A program made the translations under genes and the position numbers. The notes under the pieces were generated by a model that saw only the letters and a list, made by a program, of their open reading frames with translations, did no database searches and was not told the DNA's origin. From an uncultured Clostridia bacterium (GTDB lineage Bacteria; Bacillota; Clostridia; Christensenellales; Aristaeellaceae), in NCBI GenBank assembly GCA_934630705.1, contig CAKTWP010000007.1, positions 61,879-125,878 on the forward strand: a DNA stretch of 64,000 nucleotides, written 5' to 3'. Shown here piece by piece: positions 25,481-34,252 of the stretch (positions are counted from its first letter, which is position 1; the number at the start of each line of letters is the position of its first letter).

Positions 25481-27088
25481 ATGGCGAACATTGATCTGAA
25501 GAAGTATGGCATCACCGGAACCCCCGAAGTTGTCTACAATCCTTCCTATGAAACGCTGTTTGCGGAAGAAACCAAGCCCGGCCTGGAAGGCTATGAAAAG
25601 GGCCAGGTGAGCGAGCTGGGCGCCGTGAACGTGATGACCGGTATCTATACCGGCCGTTCCCCCAAGGACAAGTATATCGTGGTGGATGACAATTCCAAGG
25701 ACACCGTGTGGTGGACCACCCCCGAATACAAGAACGACAACCATCCCATGACCCAGGAAACCTGGGCCGCCGTGAAGGATCTGGCCACCAAGGAGCTGTG
25801 CAATAAGCGCCTGTTCGTGGTGGATGCGTTCTGCGGCGCCAACAAGGACACCCGCATGGCCATCCGCTTCATCGTGGAAGTGGCCTGGCAGGCCCATTTC
25901 GTCACCAACATGTTCATCCGCCCCACCGAGGAAGAGCTCAAGGATTTCGAGCCCGACTTCGTGGTGTATAACGCCTCCAAGGCGAAGGTGGAAAACTACA
26001 AGGAGCTGGGCCTCAATTCCGAGACCTGCGTGGCCTTCAACATCACCAGCCGTGAACAGGTGATCATCAACACCTGGTACGGCGGCGAAATGAAGAAGGG
26101 CATGTTCTCCATGATGAACTATTATCTGCCCCTCAAGGGCATTGCTTCCATGCACTGCTCTGCCAACACTGACCTGAACGGCCAGAACACCGCCGTGTTC
26201 TTCGGCCTGTCCGGCACCGGCAAGACCACCCTGTCCACCGATCCCAAGCGCCTGCTCATCGGCGATGACGAGCACGGCTGGGATGACAACGGCGTGTTCA
26301 ACTTCGAGGGCGGCTGCTATGCCAAGGTTATCAACCTGGACAAGGATTCCGAGCCCGACATTTACAACGCCATCCGCCGGGACGCGCTGCTGGAAAACGT
26401 GACTCTGGACGAGAACGGCAAGATCGACTTTGCCGACAAGTCCGTCACCGAGAACACCCGCGTGTCCTATCCGATCAATCACATCGAGAAGATCGTGCGT
26501 CCCGTGTCCTCCGCGCCTGCGGCCAAGAACGTGATCTTCCTGTCTGCTGATGCGTTCGGCGTTCTGCCTCCCGTCTCCATCCTGACCCCGGAGCAGACCA
26601 AGTATTACTTCCTCTCCGGCTTCACTGCCAAGCTGGCCGGCACCGAGCGGGGCATCACCGAGCCCACGCCCACCTTCTCCGCCTGCTTTGGCCAGGCCTT
26701 CCTGGAGCTGCCCCCCACCAAGTATGCCGAAGAGCTGGTGAAGCGCATGGAAATGAGCGGCGCCAAGGCGTATCTGGTGAACACCGGCTGGAACGGCACC
26801 GGCAAGCGTATCTCCATTAAGGACACCCGCGGCATCATCGACGCGATCCTCAACGGCGATATTCTCAACGCGCCCACCAAGAAGATTCCGTACTTCGACT
26901 TCGAAGTGCCCACCCAGCTCAACGGCGTGGCCACCGAGATTCTCGATCCGCGGGACACCTACGCCGATCCTTCCCAGTGGGATGAAAAGGCCAAGGACCT
27001 GGCTTCCCGGTTCGTGAAGAACTTTGCCAAGTATGAGGGCAGCGAAGCGGGCAAGGCGCTGGTGGCTGCCGGCCCCAAGGCGGAATAA
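25481..27088 (+). CDS. pckA: Phosphoenolpyruvate carboxykinase (ATP)
   Basis: 535 residues; interconverts oxaloacetate and PEP. Substrate loop YTGRSPKDKY near residue 49, kinase-1a P-loop GLSGTGKTTLS near 242, kinase-2 DDEHGWDDNGVFNFEGGCY near 262, and NTGWNGTG near 431 are present. I use ATG 25481 (GAGAGG upstream) rather than TTG three codons earlier. In anaerobic fermenters the enzyme often runs toward oxaloacetate and succinate (family knowledge). Confidence 0.97.
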   Translation: MANIDLKKYGITGTPEVVYNPSYETLFAEETKPGLEGYEKGQVSELGAVNVMTGIYTGRSPKDKYIVVDDNSKDTVWWTTPEYKNDNHPMTQETWAAVKDLATKELCNKRLFVVDAFCGANKDTRMAIRFIVEVAWQAHFVTNMFIRPTEEELKDFEPDFVVYNASKAKVENYKELGLNSETCVAFNITSREQVIINTWYGGEMKKGMFSMMNYYLPLKGIASMHCSANTDLNGQNTAVFFGLSGTGKTTLSTDPKRLLIGDDEHGWDDNGVFNFEGGCYAKVINLDKDSEPDIYNAIRRDALLENVTLDENGKIDFADKSVTENTRVSYPINHIEKIVRPVSSAPAAKNVIFLSADAFGVLPPVSILTPEQTKYYFLSGFTAKLAGTERGITEPTPTFSACFGQAFLELPPTKYAEELVKRMEMSGAKAYLVNTGWNGTGKRISIKDTRGIIDAILNGDILNAPTKKIPYFDFEVPTQLNGVATEILDPRDTYADPSQWDEKAKDLASRFVKNFAKYEGSEAGKALVAAGPKAE

Positions 27089-27108
27089 CCAAGCATCGTT
27101 TATAGGAA

Positions 27109-27264
27109 GGATGCGGGAGGGAAATCCCTTCCCGGGGAAAGAATTCCCCCTCCCGCGTCCACCCCAAGAAAGCCGTTTGGGATAAAGGCTGATCTTTTCT
27201 CAACCGGCAAAGCGCCCCAGATGGATGAAGACAGCGTTGGCTGCATTCCTGTCTGGGGCGCATT
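27109..27264. repeat. Composite repeat copy, A-core-B
   Basis: Hairpin A 27109-27160 (GGATGCGGGAGGG / CCCTCCCGCGTCC), core CCCCAAGAAAGCCGTTTGGG at 27162-27181, hairpin B 27211-27264 (AGCGCCCCAGAT / GTCTGGGGCGCATT). Sits between pckA and the convergent deoC, with nothing coding in it. Confidence 0.85.
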
Positions 27265-27456
27265 TTGTGTCGGAATATCATGCGAATGAGCGAAGGCGCG
27301 ATCTACAGGCAAAGCACCGCATGCGCGAAGGAATATGAGACTTTCCCGACAGCAAAACCCCGCCCCGTTTCCGGCATGATTCCGGCAGCGGGGCGGGGCT
27401 TTAATCAAGTGAATCTGTCACACGAAGTACAGGCACCTCGTGTACGGACGTTTACC

Positions 27457-28197
27457 TCAGTAAGCGCCGCCGGCGGCACCGTCCACAGGGGCGGCGGGCT
27501 GTTCGGTGAGCGTACCGGCAGCCAGGCGGGCCTTGGCTTCCTCCATGATCTTCTGGGTGGCGGATACGCCGCAGCGGCTGGCGCCCGCCAGGCGGCAGGC
27601 CAGCACCATATCCAGCGTGCGGATACCGCCGGAGGCCTTCACCCGCACCTGATCGCTGACGCTCTCCCGCATCAGCTTCACATCGGCCACGGTAGCGCCA
27701 TGGGTGCCATAGCCGGTGGAGGTTTTCACGAAGTCCGCCTGCGCGGCCTCCGCCAGCTGGCAGGCCCGGCGCTTCTGGTCGTCGCTGAGGTAGCAGGTTT
27801 CCAGAATCACCTTCAGCAGTGCGTTCCGGGCATGGGCGGCGTGGGCCAGCTTGGCGATTTCGTCCTGCACGTAATGCTCTTCCCCGGCCAGCATGGCGCC
27901 GATATTCAGCACCATATCCAGCTCCTTGCAGCCGTCGTCCAGCGCGCGCTCGGCCTCAAACACCTTCACGGAGGTATGGTGCGCGCCGTGGGGGAATCCG
28001 ATCACCGTGCAGGGCAGCACATCGCTCCCCCGCAGGCATTTCACCACCAGCGGCATGTCATACGGCCGGGCGCAGACCGTGGCCGTGCCGTATTCCAGCG
28101 CAATATCGCAGCCCTTGCGGATGTCGTCCGGGGTCAGGTACGGCTGCAGGGTGGAATGATCCAGCGTTTTCGCAATCTCATGCAACGCAATCGCCAT
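27457..28197 (-). CDS. deoC: Deoxyribose-phosphate aldolase
   Basis: 246 residues, class I aldolase splitting deoxyribose-5-phosphate. The Schiff-base lysine lies in ADFVKTSTGYG near residue 152, and VRVKASGGIRTLD near residue 182 supplies the second conserved lysine; CTVIGFPHG is also present. A ~20-residue low-complexity tail (EQPAAPVDGAAGGAY) extends beyond the usual end. ATG at 28197 follows CAGGAGG. The 28198-28396 gap upstream holds a degenerate composite-repeat fragment (CATTCTTTG-AGGC-CAAAGAATG, 28229-28250) and no gene. Confidence 0.95.
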   Translation of the reverse strand: MAIALHEIAKTLDHSTLQPYLTPDDIRKGCDIALEYGTATVCARPYDMPLVVKCLRGSDVLPCTVIGFPHGAHHTSVKVFEAERALDDGCKELDMVLNIGAMLAGEEHYVQDEIAKLAHAAHARNALLKVILETCYLSDDQKRRACQLAEAAQADFVKTSTGYGTHGATVADVKLMRESVSDQVRVKASGGIRTLDMVLACRLAGASRCGVSATQKIMEEAKARLAAGTLTEQPAAPVDGAAGGAY

Positions 28198-28396
28198 AAG
28201 AAAACCTCCTGTAATTGTAATTATTTGCATTCTTTGAGGCCAAAGAATGGTTCCCTCGCGCTTCCTCCGAGAAAGCCGGACAGGAAGGCACGCTGCCGCT
28301 CCGGTCATCAAGCCGCTCCCGATGCGAAGAAAAGCACGCCCATTTTTCATTCCGGGACGCATTGAGCGCCGGATAACGCATCTCCTTCGTCTCTTG

Positions 28397-29044
28397 TCAC
28401 TTTCCCTTGCAATATTTGCCCACGTAGGCGGCGGCGACGTCGTATTCATCGGGGGGCAGCCGAAGCACCATGGGCGCGATATGGGGCGTATGGTACAGAT
28501 AGATGGCGGCGCGGCCCGGTTTATATTTCACGGCCTGCACGTCCGCCCAGATCAGATGCCGCTCCTGGGACAGATGCATCACGCTGCCGTCCTGCTGGGG
28601 CACATCCTTATCCGGATCCGCGGATTGCAGCCGCGCCCAGCTTTTCACGGCGGAGGGGGAATGCCAGGTCTGCAAATGCGCACCCCGGGGATCCAGCACG
28701 TATACGATCACTTCCCGCCCCTGCAGCAGCAGAAACAGAAACGTGAGCGTCAGCCCCAGGGGCAGCACCGCAAAGATGGCCCGGGGCAGGGGCCCCGCCC
28801 AGAGCCGGGCCACCTGTCCGCTGCCGGACAGCATGGCCTCCAGCCCAAAGATCAGCGCCAGCAGCAACGCCACCACCGTCAGCAGCACATAGAGCGCTCC
28901 GCGCCAGGCCCGGCCGTCCGCCAGGGGCACGGCGGCAATGCTCCAGATATCTCGCTGCGCCGCCGCAGTGGCGTGCTTGCCGCAGCCCCGGCAGGTATCG
29001 CCGGGGCTTTCGGTTTTGCACTTTTTGCAGTAGGAATAGATCAT
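28397..29044 (-). CDS. Zinc-ribbon membrane protein, unknown function
   Basis: 215 residues. The N-terminus has four zinc-ribbon cysteines (YCKKCKTESPGDTCRGCGK). Two membrane segments follow near residues 48-70 and 87-111, then a ~100-residue cytoplasmic domain with many aromatic and basic residues. I do not recognise a named family. It overlaps the end of gpmI by 4 bp, so it is co-translated with it. Confidence 0.75.
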   Translation of the reverse strand: MIYSYCKKCKTESPGDTCRGCGKHATAAAQRDIWSIAAVPLADGRAWRGALYVLLTVVALLLALIFGLEAMLSGSGQVARLWAGPLPRAIFAVLPLGLTLTFLFLLLQGREVIVYVLDPRGAHLQTWHSPSAVKSWARLQSADPDKDVPQQDGSVMHLSQERHLIWADVQAVKYKPGRAAIYLYHTPHIAPMVLRLPPDEYDVAAAYVGKYCKGK

Positions 29045-30585
29045 TTCACGATCAGGCTCTTGCCCGTCATTTCGGCAGGCACGGGAACGCCCATGCTGTC
29101 CAGCATGGTGGGCGCGATGTCGGCCAGGCGGCCGCCGGCGCGCAGCTGCTTGCCGATCAGCGCTTCATCGCAGGCGATGAAGGGCACGGGGTTGGTGGTA
29201 TGGGCGGTGAAGGGCTCATGGGTTTCAGGGTCGATCATCTGATCGGCGTTGCCATGGTCGGCGGTAACGAAAGCGCGGCCGCCCTGCTTGAGGATTTCGT
29301 CCACCAGCAGCCCCACATCCTTATCCACTTCCTTCACGGCGGCCTCGGAGGCTTCCATCACACCGGTATGGCCCACCATGTCGCAGTTGGCATAGTTCAG
29401 GATCATCACGTCGTACTTGCCGCTGTCAATCAGCTCCAGTGCCTTCTTGGTAACGGCGGGGGCGCTCATTTCAGGCTGCAGATCGAAGGTGGCGATTTTG
29501 GGAGAATCGATCAGGAACCGCTCCTCGCCGGGATTGGGGGCTTCCACGCCGCCGTTGAAAAAGAAGGTCACATGGGCGTACTTCTGGGTTTCGGCAATGT
29601 GGGCCTGGGTCTTTCCCAGGGAGGAAAGATACTGGGCCAGGGTGTTCTTCAGCTCTTCCGGGGGATTGACCACCTTCAGGCCGGTGAAGGTTTCGTCGTA
29701 CTGAGTCATGGATACAAACTGCACCGGGATGAAGCCCCGCTTGCGCGCAAAGCCCTGGAAATCGGGCATGATGAAAGCGCGGGTGATCTGGCGGGCCCGG
29801 TCGGGACGGAAGTTAAAGAAGATCACGCTGTCGCCGGGCTGCACGGTGGCCACAGGCTGGCCGTTCTTTTCGATGACGGTGGGCAGCATGAATTCATCGG
29901 TCTTGCCGTTGTCATAGGAATGCTGCACGGCGGCCACAGGATCCTGCTCCTCCACGCCTTCGCCCAGCGCGATGGCGTTATAGCCCTTTTCCACGCGATC
30001 CCAGATATTGTCCCGGTCCATGCCCCAATAGCGGCCCTGGATGGACGCGATCTGGCCCACGCCGATTTCCCGGATTTTTTCTTCCAGCTGGCGCACGTAT
30101 TCAATGCCGGAGGTGGGGGGCACGTCGCGGCCGTCCAGCAGGCAATGCACATACACCTTCTTCACCCCGCGCTGCTTGGCCATTTCCAGCAGGGCGTAAA
30201 GGTGGGTGTTATGGCTGTGCACGCCGCCGTCGGACAGCAGGCCCATCAGATGCAGGCTGCCGCCGTTTTCCTTCACCGTGTCCATGGCCCAGATCAGGGG
30301 CTCTTTTTTGAAAAATTCGCCGTCCTGGATGTCCTTGGTGATGCGGGTGAGCTCCTGATAAACGATGCGGCCCGCGCCCATGTTCAGATGGCCCACTTCG
30401 CTGTTGCCCATCTGGCCGTCGGGCAAGCCCACGTCCATGCCGCTGGCGCCCAGCTGGGTGTGGGGGAATTTCTGCAGCAGCCGGTCCAGGTTGGGGGTGC
30501 CGGCGGCGTAAATGGCGTTGCCCTCTTTGGCGGGATTGATGCCGAAGCCGTCCATAATAATCAAGGCAGTCATTTGCTTGCTCAT
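29041..30585 (-). CDS. gpmI: 2,3-bisphosphoglycerate-independent phosphoglycerate mutase
   Basis: 514 residues, glycolytic enzyme interconverting 3- and 2-phosphoglycerate. Metal-site DGFGIN near residue 10, catalytic Ser in QMGNSEVGHLNMGAGR near residue 60, and VTADHGNADQM near residue 442 are intact. Length is normal. ATG at 30585 follows AAAGGAG; the longer frame to 30636 lacks a site. Confidence 0.97.
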   Translation of the reverse strand: MSKQMTALIIMDGFGINPAKEGNAIYAAGTPNLDRLLQKFPHTQLGASGMDVGLPDGQMGNSEVGHLNMGAGRIVYQELTRITKDIQDGEFFKKEPLIWAMDTVKENGGSLHLMGLLSDGGVHSHNTHLYALLEMAKQRGVKKVYVHCLLDGRDVPPTSGIEYVRQLEEKIREIGVGQIASIQGRYWGMDRDNIWDRVEKGYNAIALGEGVEEQDPVAAVQHSYDNGKTDEFMLPTVIEKNGQPVATVQPGDSVIFFNFRPDRARQITRAFIMPDFQGFARKRGFIPVQFVSMTQYDETFTGLKVVNPPEELKNTLAQYLSSLGKTQAHIAETQKYAHVTFFFNGGVEAPNPGEERFLIDSPKIATFDLQPEMSAPAVTKKALELIDSGKYDVMILNYANCDMVGHTGVMEASEAAVKEVDKDVGLLVDEILKQGGRAFVTADHGNADQMIDPETHEPFTAHTTNPVPFIACDEALIGKQLRAGGRLADIAPTMLDSMGVPVPAEMTGKSLIVK

Positions 30586-30641
30586 AGCGATTGCTCCTTT
30601 GATGAAATTTGATTGGCTGCGCCCTTTCCGGCGCACCCTTT

Positions 30642-30670
30642 ATTATATCGGAAATTTCATCCGCTTTCAA
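30642..30670 (-). promoter_or_regulatory. gpmI promoter
   Basis: TTGAAA, 17-bp spacer, TATAAT on the minus strand, ~57 bp upstream of the gpmI start. Confidence 0.75.
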
Positions 30671-30856
30671 GCCAAACCGGGAAAAAAGGGGCCGGGATGG
30701 AGGCGAAAAATAGCGTCCCGGCCGGCTTAGACCCAAATCGTATTTTCAAAGCGGGACGCAGGGAAGGGCCGCGCGCCCTTCCCTTTTATCGTATCCATCG
30801 GCTTTGTCGGCCGAATCGCCGGAAAAAAGTATTTTCGACGGCTCCCAAATACCCTA

Positions 30857-30885
30857 TTGTCCCCCCTTCCGGTTTATGGTATAAT
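30857..30885 (+). promoter_or_regulatory. Promoter of receiver-like gene
   Basis: TTGTCC, 17-bp spacer, TATAAT, 35 bp upstream of the ATG at 30921. The intervening 30671-30856 has a fragment like hairpin B (GCGTCCC ... GGGACGC, ~30717-30762). Confidence 0.7.
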
Positions 30886-30920
30886 CATTGTGAATTCATA
30901 TGAGAATGTGGAGGAGAGGC

Positions 30921-31721
30921 ATGTACAAGCTGCTGCTGGTGACCGATCAGGAAAGCATCCGCGCGCTGTTTGAAAGCCAGATCGATTGGACGAGCCTGGA
31001 TTGCAGAAAGCCGCAGATTGCCGCCACGGCGGAGGAAGCCATTGCGCTGCTCAATTCCAGTCCTGTGGATGCGGTGGGGTATTGTCTGAGCAAGCCCGCG
31101 GCCATGCCGCTGATCCGTTATCTGCGCTATGGGCGGCCCAGTCTGCCTATTTTCGAGGTGTGCGATCAGCCTGAAAAGCAGCTGCCCGTTTTGCGGGAAA
31201 CCCGGGCGCTGCTGGATCGGCTGCATGCCGATTTTTCGGATGAATATTATGATGAAGACGCTATGCTCACCATCCTGCGGGATGAGCTGGCCCATCAGAT
31301 GCTCGCCGGGGAAATCAAGGAATGGCCCGCGCTGGAGCGCAGCCTGAAGCTGATCCGCGCACGGCTGGACATGCAGGCTCCCTGCGTAATCTATGAAATG
31401 GATATGCCCCAGGGCGAGGTGTATCTCTCCGAGCATCAGCATGCCCAGGAGCGGCTGGAAAGCGCCCTGCGCAACAATTTCTTCGGCCGCTATGTGGACG
31501 GGATTTATTACGCCGTGGCCGTGCTCACGCCCCGGCATATTCGCCTGATGTGCATTCCCATGCAGAGCGACACCCCGGAAGACCCCGCCGCTTTTGCCGC
31601 CCGGGCGGATGAGCACATCCATGATTCGCTGCAGCAGATCAAGGAATATCTGGATCTGGATATGACGGTGGTGCATTCTGCGTGGCTCCAGACGGGGCTG
31701 CGTGAGCTGATTCAGGGGTAA
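30921..31721 (+). CDS. YesN-like receiver protein lacking the DNA-binding domain
   Basis: 266 residues. The first ~120 residues look like a response-regulator receiver fold (MYKLLLVTDQESIRALFE..., TAEEAIALLNSSPVDAVGY), and the region after it resembles the helical middle of YesN-type regulators. The AraC helix-turn-helix expected at the C-terminus is absent. In place of the phospho-acceptor region the sequence reads VDAVGYCLSKPAAMPLI, so phosphorylation is doubtful. ATG at 30921 follows GGAGGAGAG. Perhaps a degenerate signalling partner; function unknown. Confidence 0.65.
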   Translation: MYKLLLVTDQESIRALFESQIDWTSLDCRKPQIAATAEEAIALLNSSPVDAVGYCLSKPAAMPLIRYLRYGRPSLPIFEVCDQPEKQLPVLRETRALLDRLHADFSDEYYDEDAMLTILRDELAHQMLAGEIKEWPALERSLKLIRARLDMQAPCVIYEMDMPQGEVYLSEHQHAQERLESALRNNFFGRYVDGIYYAVAVLTPRHIRLMCIPMQSDTPEDPAAFAARADEHIHDSLQQIKEYLDLDMTVVHSAWLQTGLRELIQG

Positions 31722-31782
31722 CGCCGCCGCCTTTTGCGGATGGTATCCCCCTGCTGACTGTGTGACTAAAGGAGGTTTCACA

Positions 31783-32769
31783 ATGGGCCTTTTTTCCAAG
31801 CTGGCCGGCCAGCTGATTGACGTTATCGAATGGAAGGATAATTCTGCGGACACCATGGTTTACCGCTATGATCGCAACGGCAAGGAAATCATGATGGGCG
31901 CGCAGCTCACCGTGCGGGAGAGCCAGGTGGCCGTGATGGTGAACGAGGGCAAGATTGCCGATGTGTTCCAGCCCGGGCGCTATGAGCTGTCCACCCAGAA
32001 TATGCCCATCATGACCGCCCTGCAGAGCTGGAAGTTCGGCTTCAATTCGCCCTTCAAGGCGGAGGTTTATTTCATCAACACCAAGCAGTTTCTGGAGCAG
32101 CGTTGGGGCACCTCCAATCCTGTGATGATGCGGGATGCGGAGTTTGGCATGATCCGGCTGCGGGCGTTTGGCATTTATTCCTTCCGGGTAAGCGATCCGG
32201 TGGCCTTCCTCAAGGAGGTGTTCGGCACCGCGGCGTATATGACCGTGGAGGGCGTGACCGGGCAGATCAAGCGGACGCTGGTATCCGGCCTGTCCGACGC
32301 CATTGCGCAGAGCAAGATTCCCGCCCTGGATCTGGCCGCCAATTACGACGAATTGTCCCAGTACGCGCTGCAGACCCTGGCGCCCCGGATTGCGCCGCTG
32401 GGCCTGAAGCTGGAATCCTTCGTGATTGAAAACATCTCCCTGCCCGACGAGGTGGAGAAGATGATGGACAAGCGCACGTCCATGGGCGTACTGGGCGATA
32501 TGAACAAGTACACCCAGTTCCAGGCCGCGGAAGCGCTGCGGGACGCCGCCCAGAACCAGAGCGGCGCTGCCGGCATGAGCGCCGGGCTGGGCGTGGGCGC
32601 GGCCATTTCCCAGGTCATGCAGTCCGCCATGCAGCAGCCCGCGCAGGCGGCCCCCGCCGCCGCGCCTGCCGCTGCGCCCGCAGGGGAGACCAAGTTCTGC
32701 TCCGAGTGCGGCCAGAAAATTCCCCGCGCCGCCAAGTTCTGCCCCGAATGCGGCGCCAAGCAGGGGTAA
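31783..32769 (+). CDS. SPFH-domain protein with C-terminal zinc ribbon (YdjI-like)
   Basis: 328 residues. The N-terminal SPFH/band-7-like domain (LIDVIEWKDNSADTMVYRY, FQPGRYELSTQNMPI, SDAIAQSKIPALDLAANYDE) spans ~1-240. An Ala/Pro-rich linker follows, then a zinc ribbon CSECGQKIPRAAKFCPECG at the very end. This layout matches the YdjI/virion-core-like family, which in Bacillus sits with membrane-stress proteins. ATG at 31783 follows AAAGGAGG. Lies 61 bp after the receiver-like gene. Confidence 0.85.
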   Translation: MGLFSKLAGQLIDVIEWKDNSADTMVYRYDRNGKEIMMGAQLTVRESQVAVMVNEGKIADVFQPGRYELSTQNMPIMTALQSWKFGFNSPFKAEVYFINTKQFLEQRWGTSNPVMMRDAEFGMIRLRAFGIYSFRVSDPVAFLKEVFGTAAYMTVEGVTGQIKRTLVSGLSDAIAQSKIPALDLAANYDELSQYALQTLAPRIAPLGLKLESFVIENISLPDEVEKMMDKRTSMGVLGDMNKYTQFQAAEALRDAAQNQSGAAGMSAGLGVGAAISQVMQSAMQQPAQAAPAAAPAAAPAGETKFCSECGQKIPRAAKFCPECGAKQG

Positions 32770-32790
32770 GAAAGAAAAAAATAAATAGGA

Positions 32791-33031
32791 GGGAACCGTT
32801 CTTTGTAGCCAAAGAACGGTTCCCCCTTTGTATCTCCGCCAAGAAAGCTGGAGGGGCAATGCTTGTACTTTATCGTATCAACAATGCGCCACGGATAGGG
32901 AAAGGCGACAGTAATTCGTTTCTTTTCCAATCTGGGGCGCATTGTTGATAAGATATGAATCAGTCGTTATCCCAGCCGGCTTTCTTTGGAAGGGTGCGGG
33001 CGTGTCTTTCTCCTGAAAGAAAGACACGCCC
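32791..33031. repeat. Complete symmetric composite repeat, A-core-B-core'-A'
   Basis: Hairpin A 32791-32824 (GGGAACCGTTCTTTG / CAAAGAACGGTTCCC), core GCCAAGAAAGCTGGAGGGGC at ~32839, hairpin B 32882-32944 (CAATGCGCCACGGAT / ATCTGGGGCGCATTG), inverted core TATCCCAGCCGGCTTTCTTT from ~32969, and a second A-type hairpin 32998-33031 (GGGCGTGTCTTTC / GAAAGAAAGACACGCCC). The whole gap between convergent genes is this element. Confidence 0.9.
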
Positions 33032-33059
33032 ACATTTTATATTCGTTTTATCCCTGCCG

Positions 33060-34250
33060 TCACAGGCCCATTTCCTGCTTCACCTGGGCGAAGCAGGAGA
33101 CGGCGAAGCGCAGATCGTCCATGGAATGGCCGGCGCTGACCTGGGTGCGGATCCGGGCTTTGCCCTGGGGCACCACGGGATAGCAGAAGGACACCACATA
33201 CACGCCCTTTTGCAGCATCCGCTCGGCGAACTCCTTGGCCACATGCGCGTCATAAAGCATCACGGGCACAATGGGATGGGTGCTTGCGGGCACATCAAAC
33301 CCCAGCTCCACCAGCGCATTCCGGAAATACCGGGTGTTTTCTTCCAGCTTGTCCCGCAGCGCGGTGGATGCGCGCAGCATCTCCATCACCTTCAGCGATG
33401 CGGCGCAGACCGCAGGCGCCAGCGTGTTGGAAAACAGATAGGGCCGGGATTTCTGCCGCAGCATGTCGATGATTTCCTGCCTCGCCAGCGTGAACCCGCC
33501 CGACGCGCCGCCCAGCGCCTTGCCGAAGGTGCCGGTCAGGATGTCCACCCGGCCTTCCACCCCGCAATGCTCGATGGTGCCCCGGCCCGTCTTGCCCACA
33601 AAGCCCGCCGCGTGGCTGTCGTCCACCATCACCAGCGCGCCAAATTCATCCGCCAGGTCGCAGATGCCCCGCAGATTGGCGATGTATCCATCCATGGAAA
33701 ATACGCCGTCCGTGGCGATCAGCTTGATCCGAGCGCCCTTGGCCGCAGCTTCTTCCAGCTTTGCCCGAAGATCGGCCATGTCGTTGTTTTTGTAGCGATA
33801 CCGCGCCGCCTTGCACAGCCGCACCCCGTCGATGATGGAGGCGTGGTTCAGCTCGTCGGAAATGATCGCGTCCTCGGCAGTGAGCAGCGTTTCAAACAGG
33901 CCGCCGTTGGCGTCAAAGCAGGAGGAATAGAGAATCGCATCCTCAAAGCCGAAGAAATCCGAAATGGATTTTTCCAGCTGCTTGTGCACCTGCTGGGTGC
34001 CGCAGATGAAGCGCACGGAGGAAAGGCCAAAGCCCCACTGATCGTAGCTTTCCTTGGCCGCGGCGATCACATCGGGATGATCCGCCAGGCCCAGATAATT
34101 GTTGGCGCACATATTCAGCACGCCCCGGGCCGCCGTGGTGTCCACCCGGGCCTGCTGAGGCGTGGTGATGATCCGCTCGTCCTTGTAGGTGCCGTTTTCC
34201 CGCATGGCGGCCAGCTGCGCCCGGAAGATTTCGTAGGCTTGCTCCTGCAT
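33060..34250 (-). CDS. kbl: Glycine C-acetyltransferase (2-amino-3-ketobutyrate CoA ligase)
   Basis: 396 residues, PLP enzyme that cleaves 2-amino-3-ketobutyrate to glycine and acetyl-CoA. The PLP lysine is in TGTFGKALGGASGG near residue 239; NYLGLADHPDV and SSCFDANGGLFETLL fit the family. ATG at 34250 follows GGAGG. It abuts tdh (2-bp gap), forming the two-step threonine degradation operon. Confidence 0.95.
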   Translation of the reverse strand: MQEQAYEIFRAQLAAMRENGTYKDERIITTPQQARVDTTAARGVLNMCANNYLGLADHPDVIAAAKESYDQWGFGLSSVRFICGTQQVHKQLEKSISDFFGFEDAILYSSCFDANGGLFETLLTAEDAIISDELNHASIIDGVRLCKAARYRYKNNDMADLRAKLEEAAAKGARIKLIATDGVFSMDGYIANLRGICDLADEFGALVMVDDSHAAGFVGKTGRGTIEHCGVEGRVDILTGTFGKALGGASGGFTLARQEIIDMLRQKSRPYLFSNTLAPAVCAASLKVMEMLRASTALRDKLEENTRYFRNALVELGFDVPASTHPIVPVMLYDAHVAKEFAERMLQKGVYVVSFCYPVVPQGKARIRTQVSAGHSMDDLRFAVSCFAQVKQEMGL

Positions 34251-34252
34251 GA

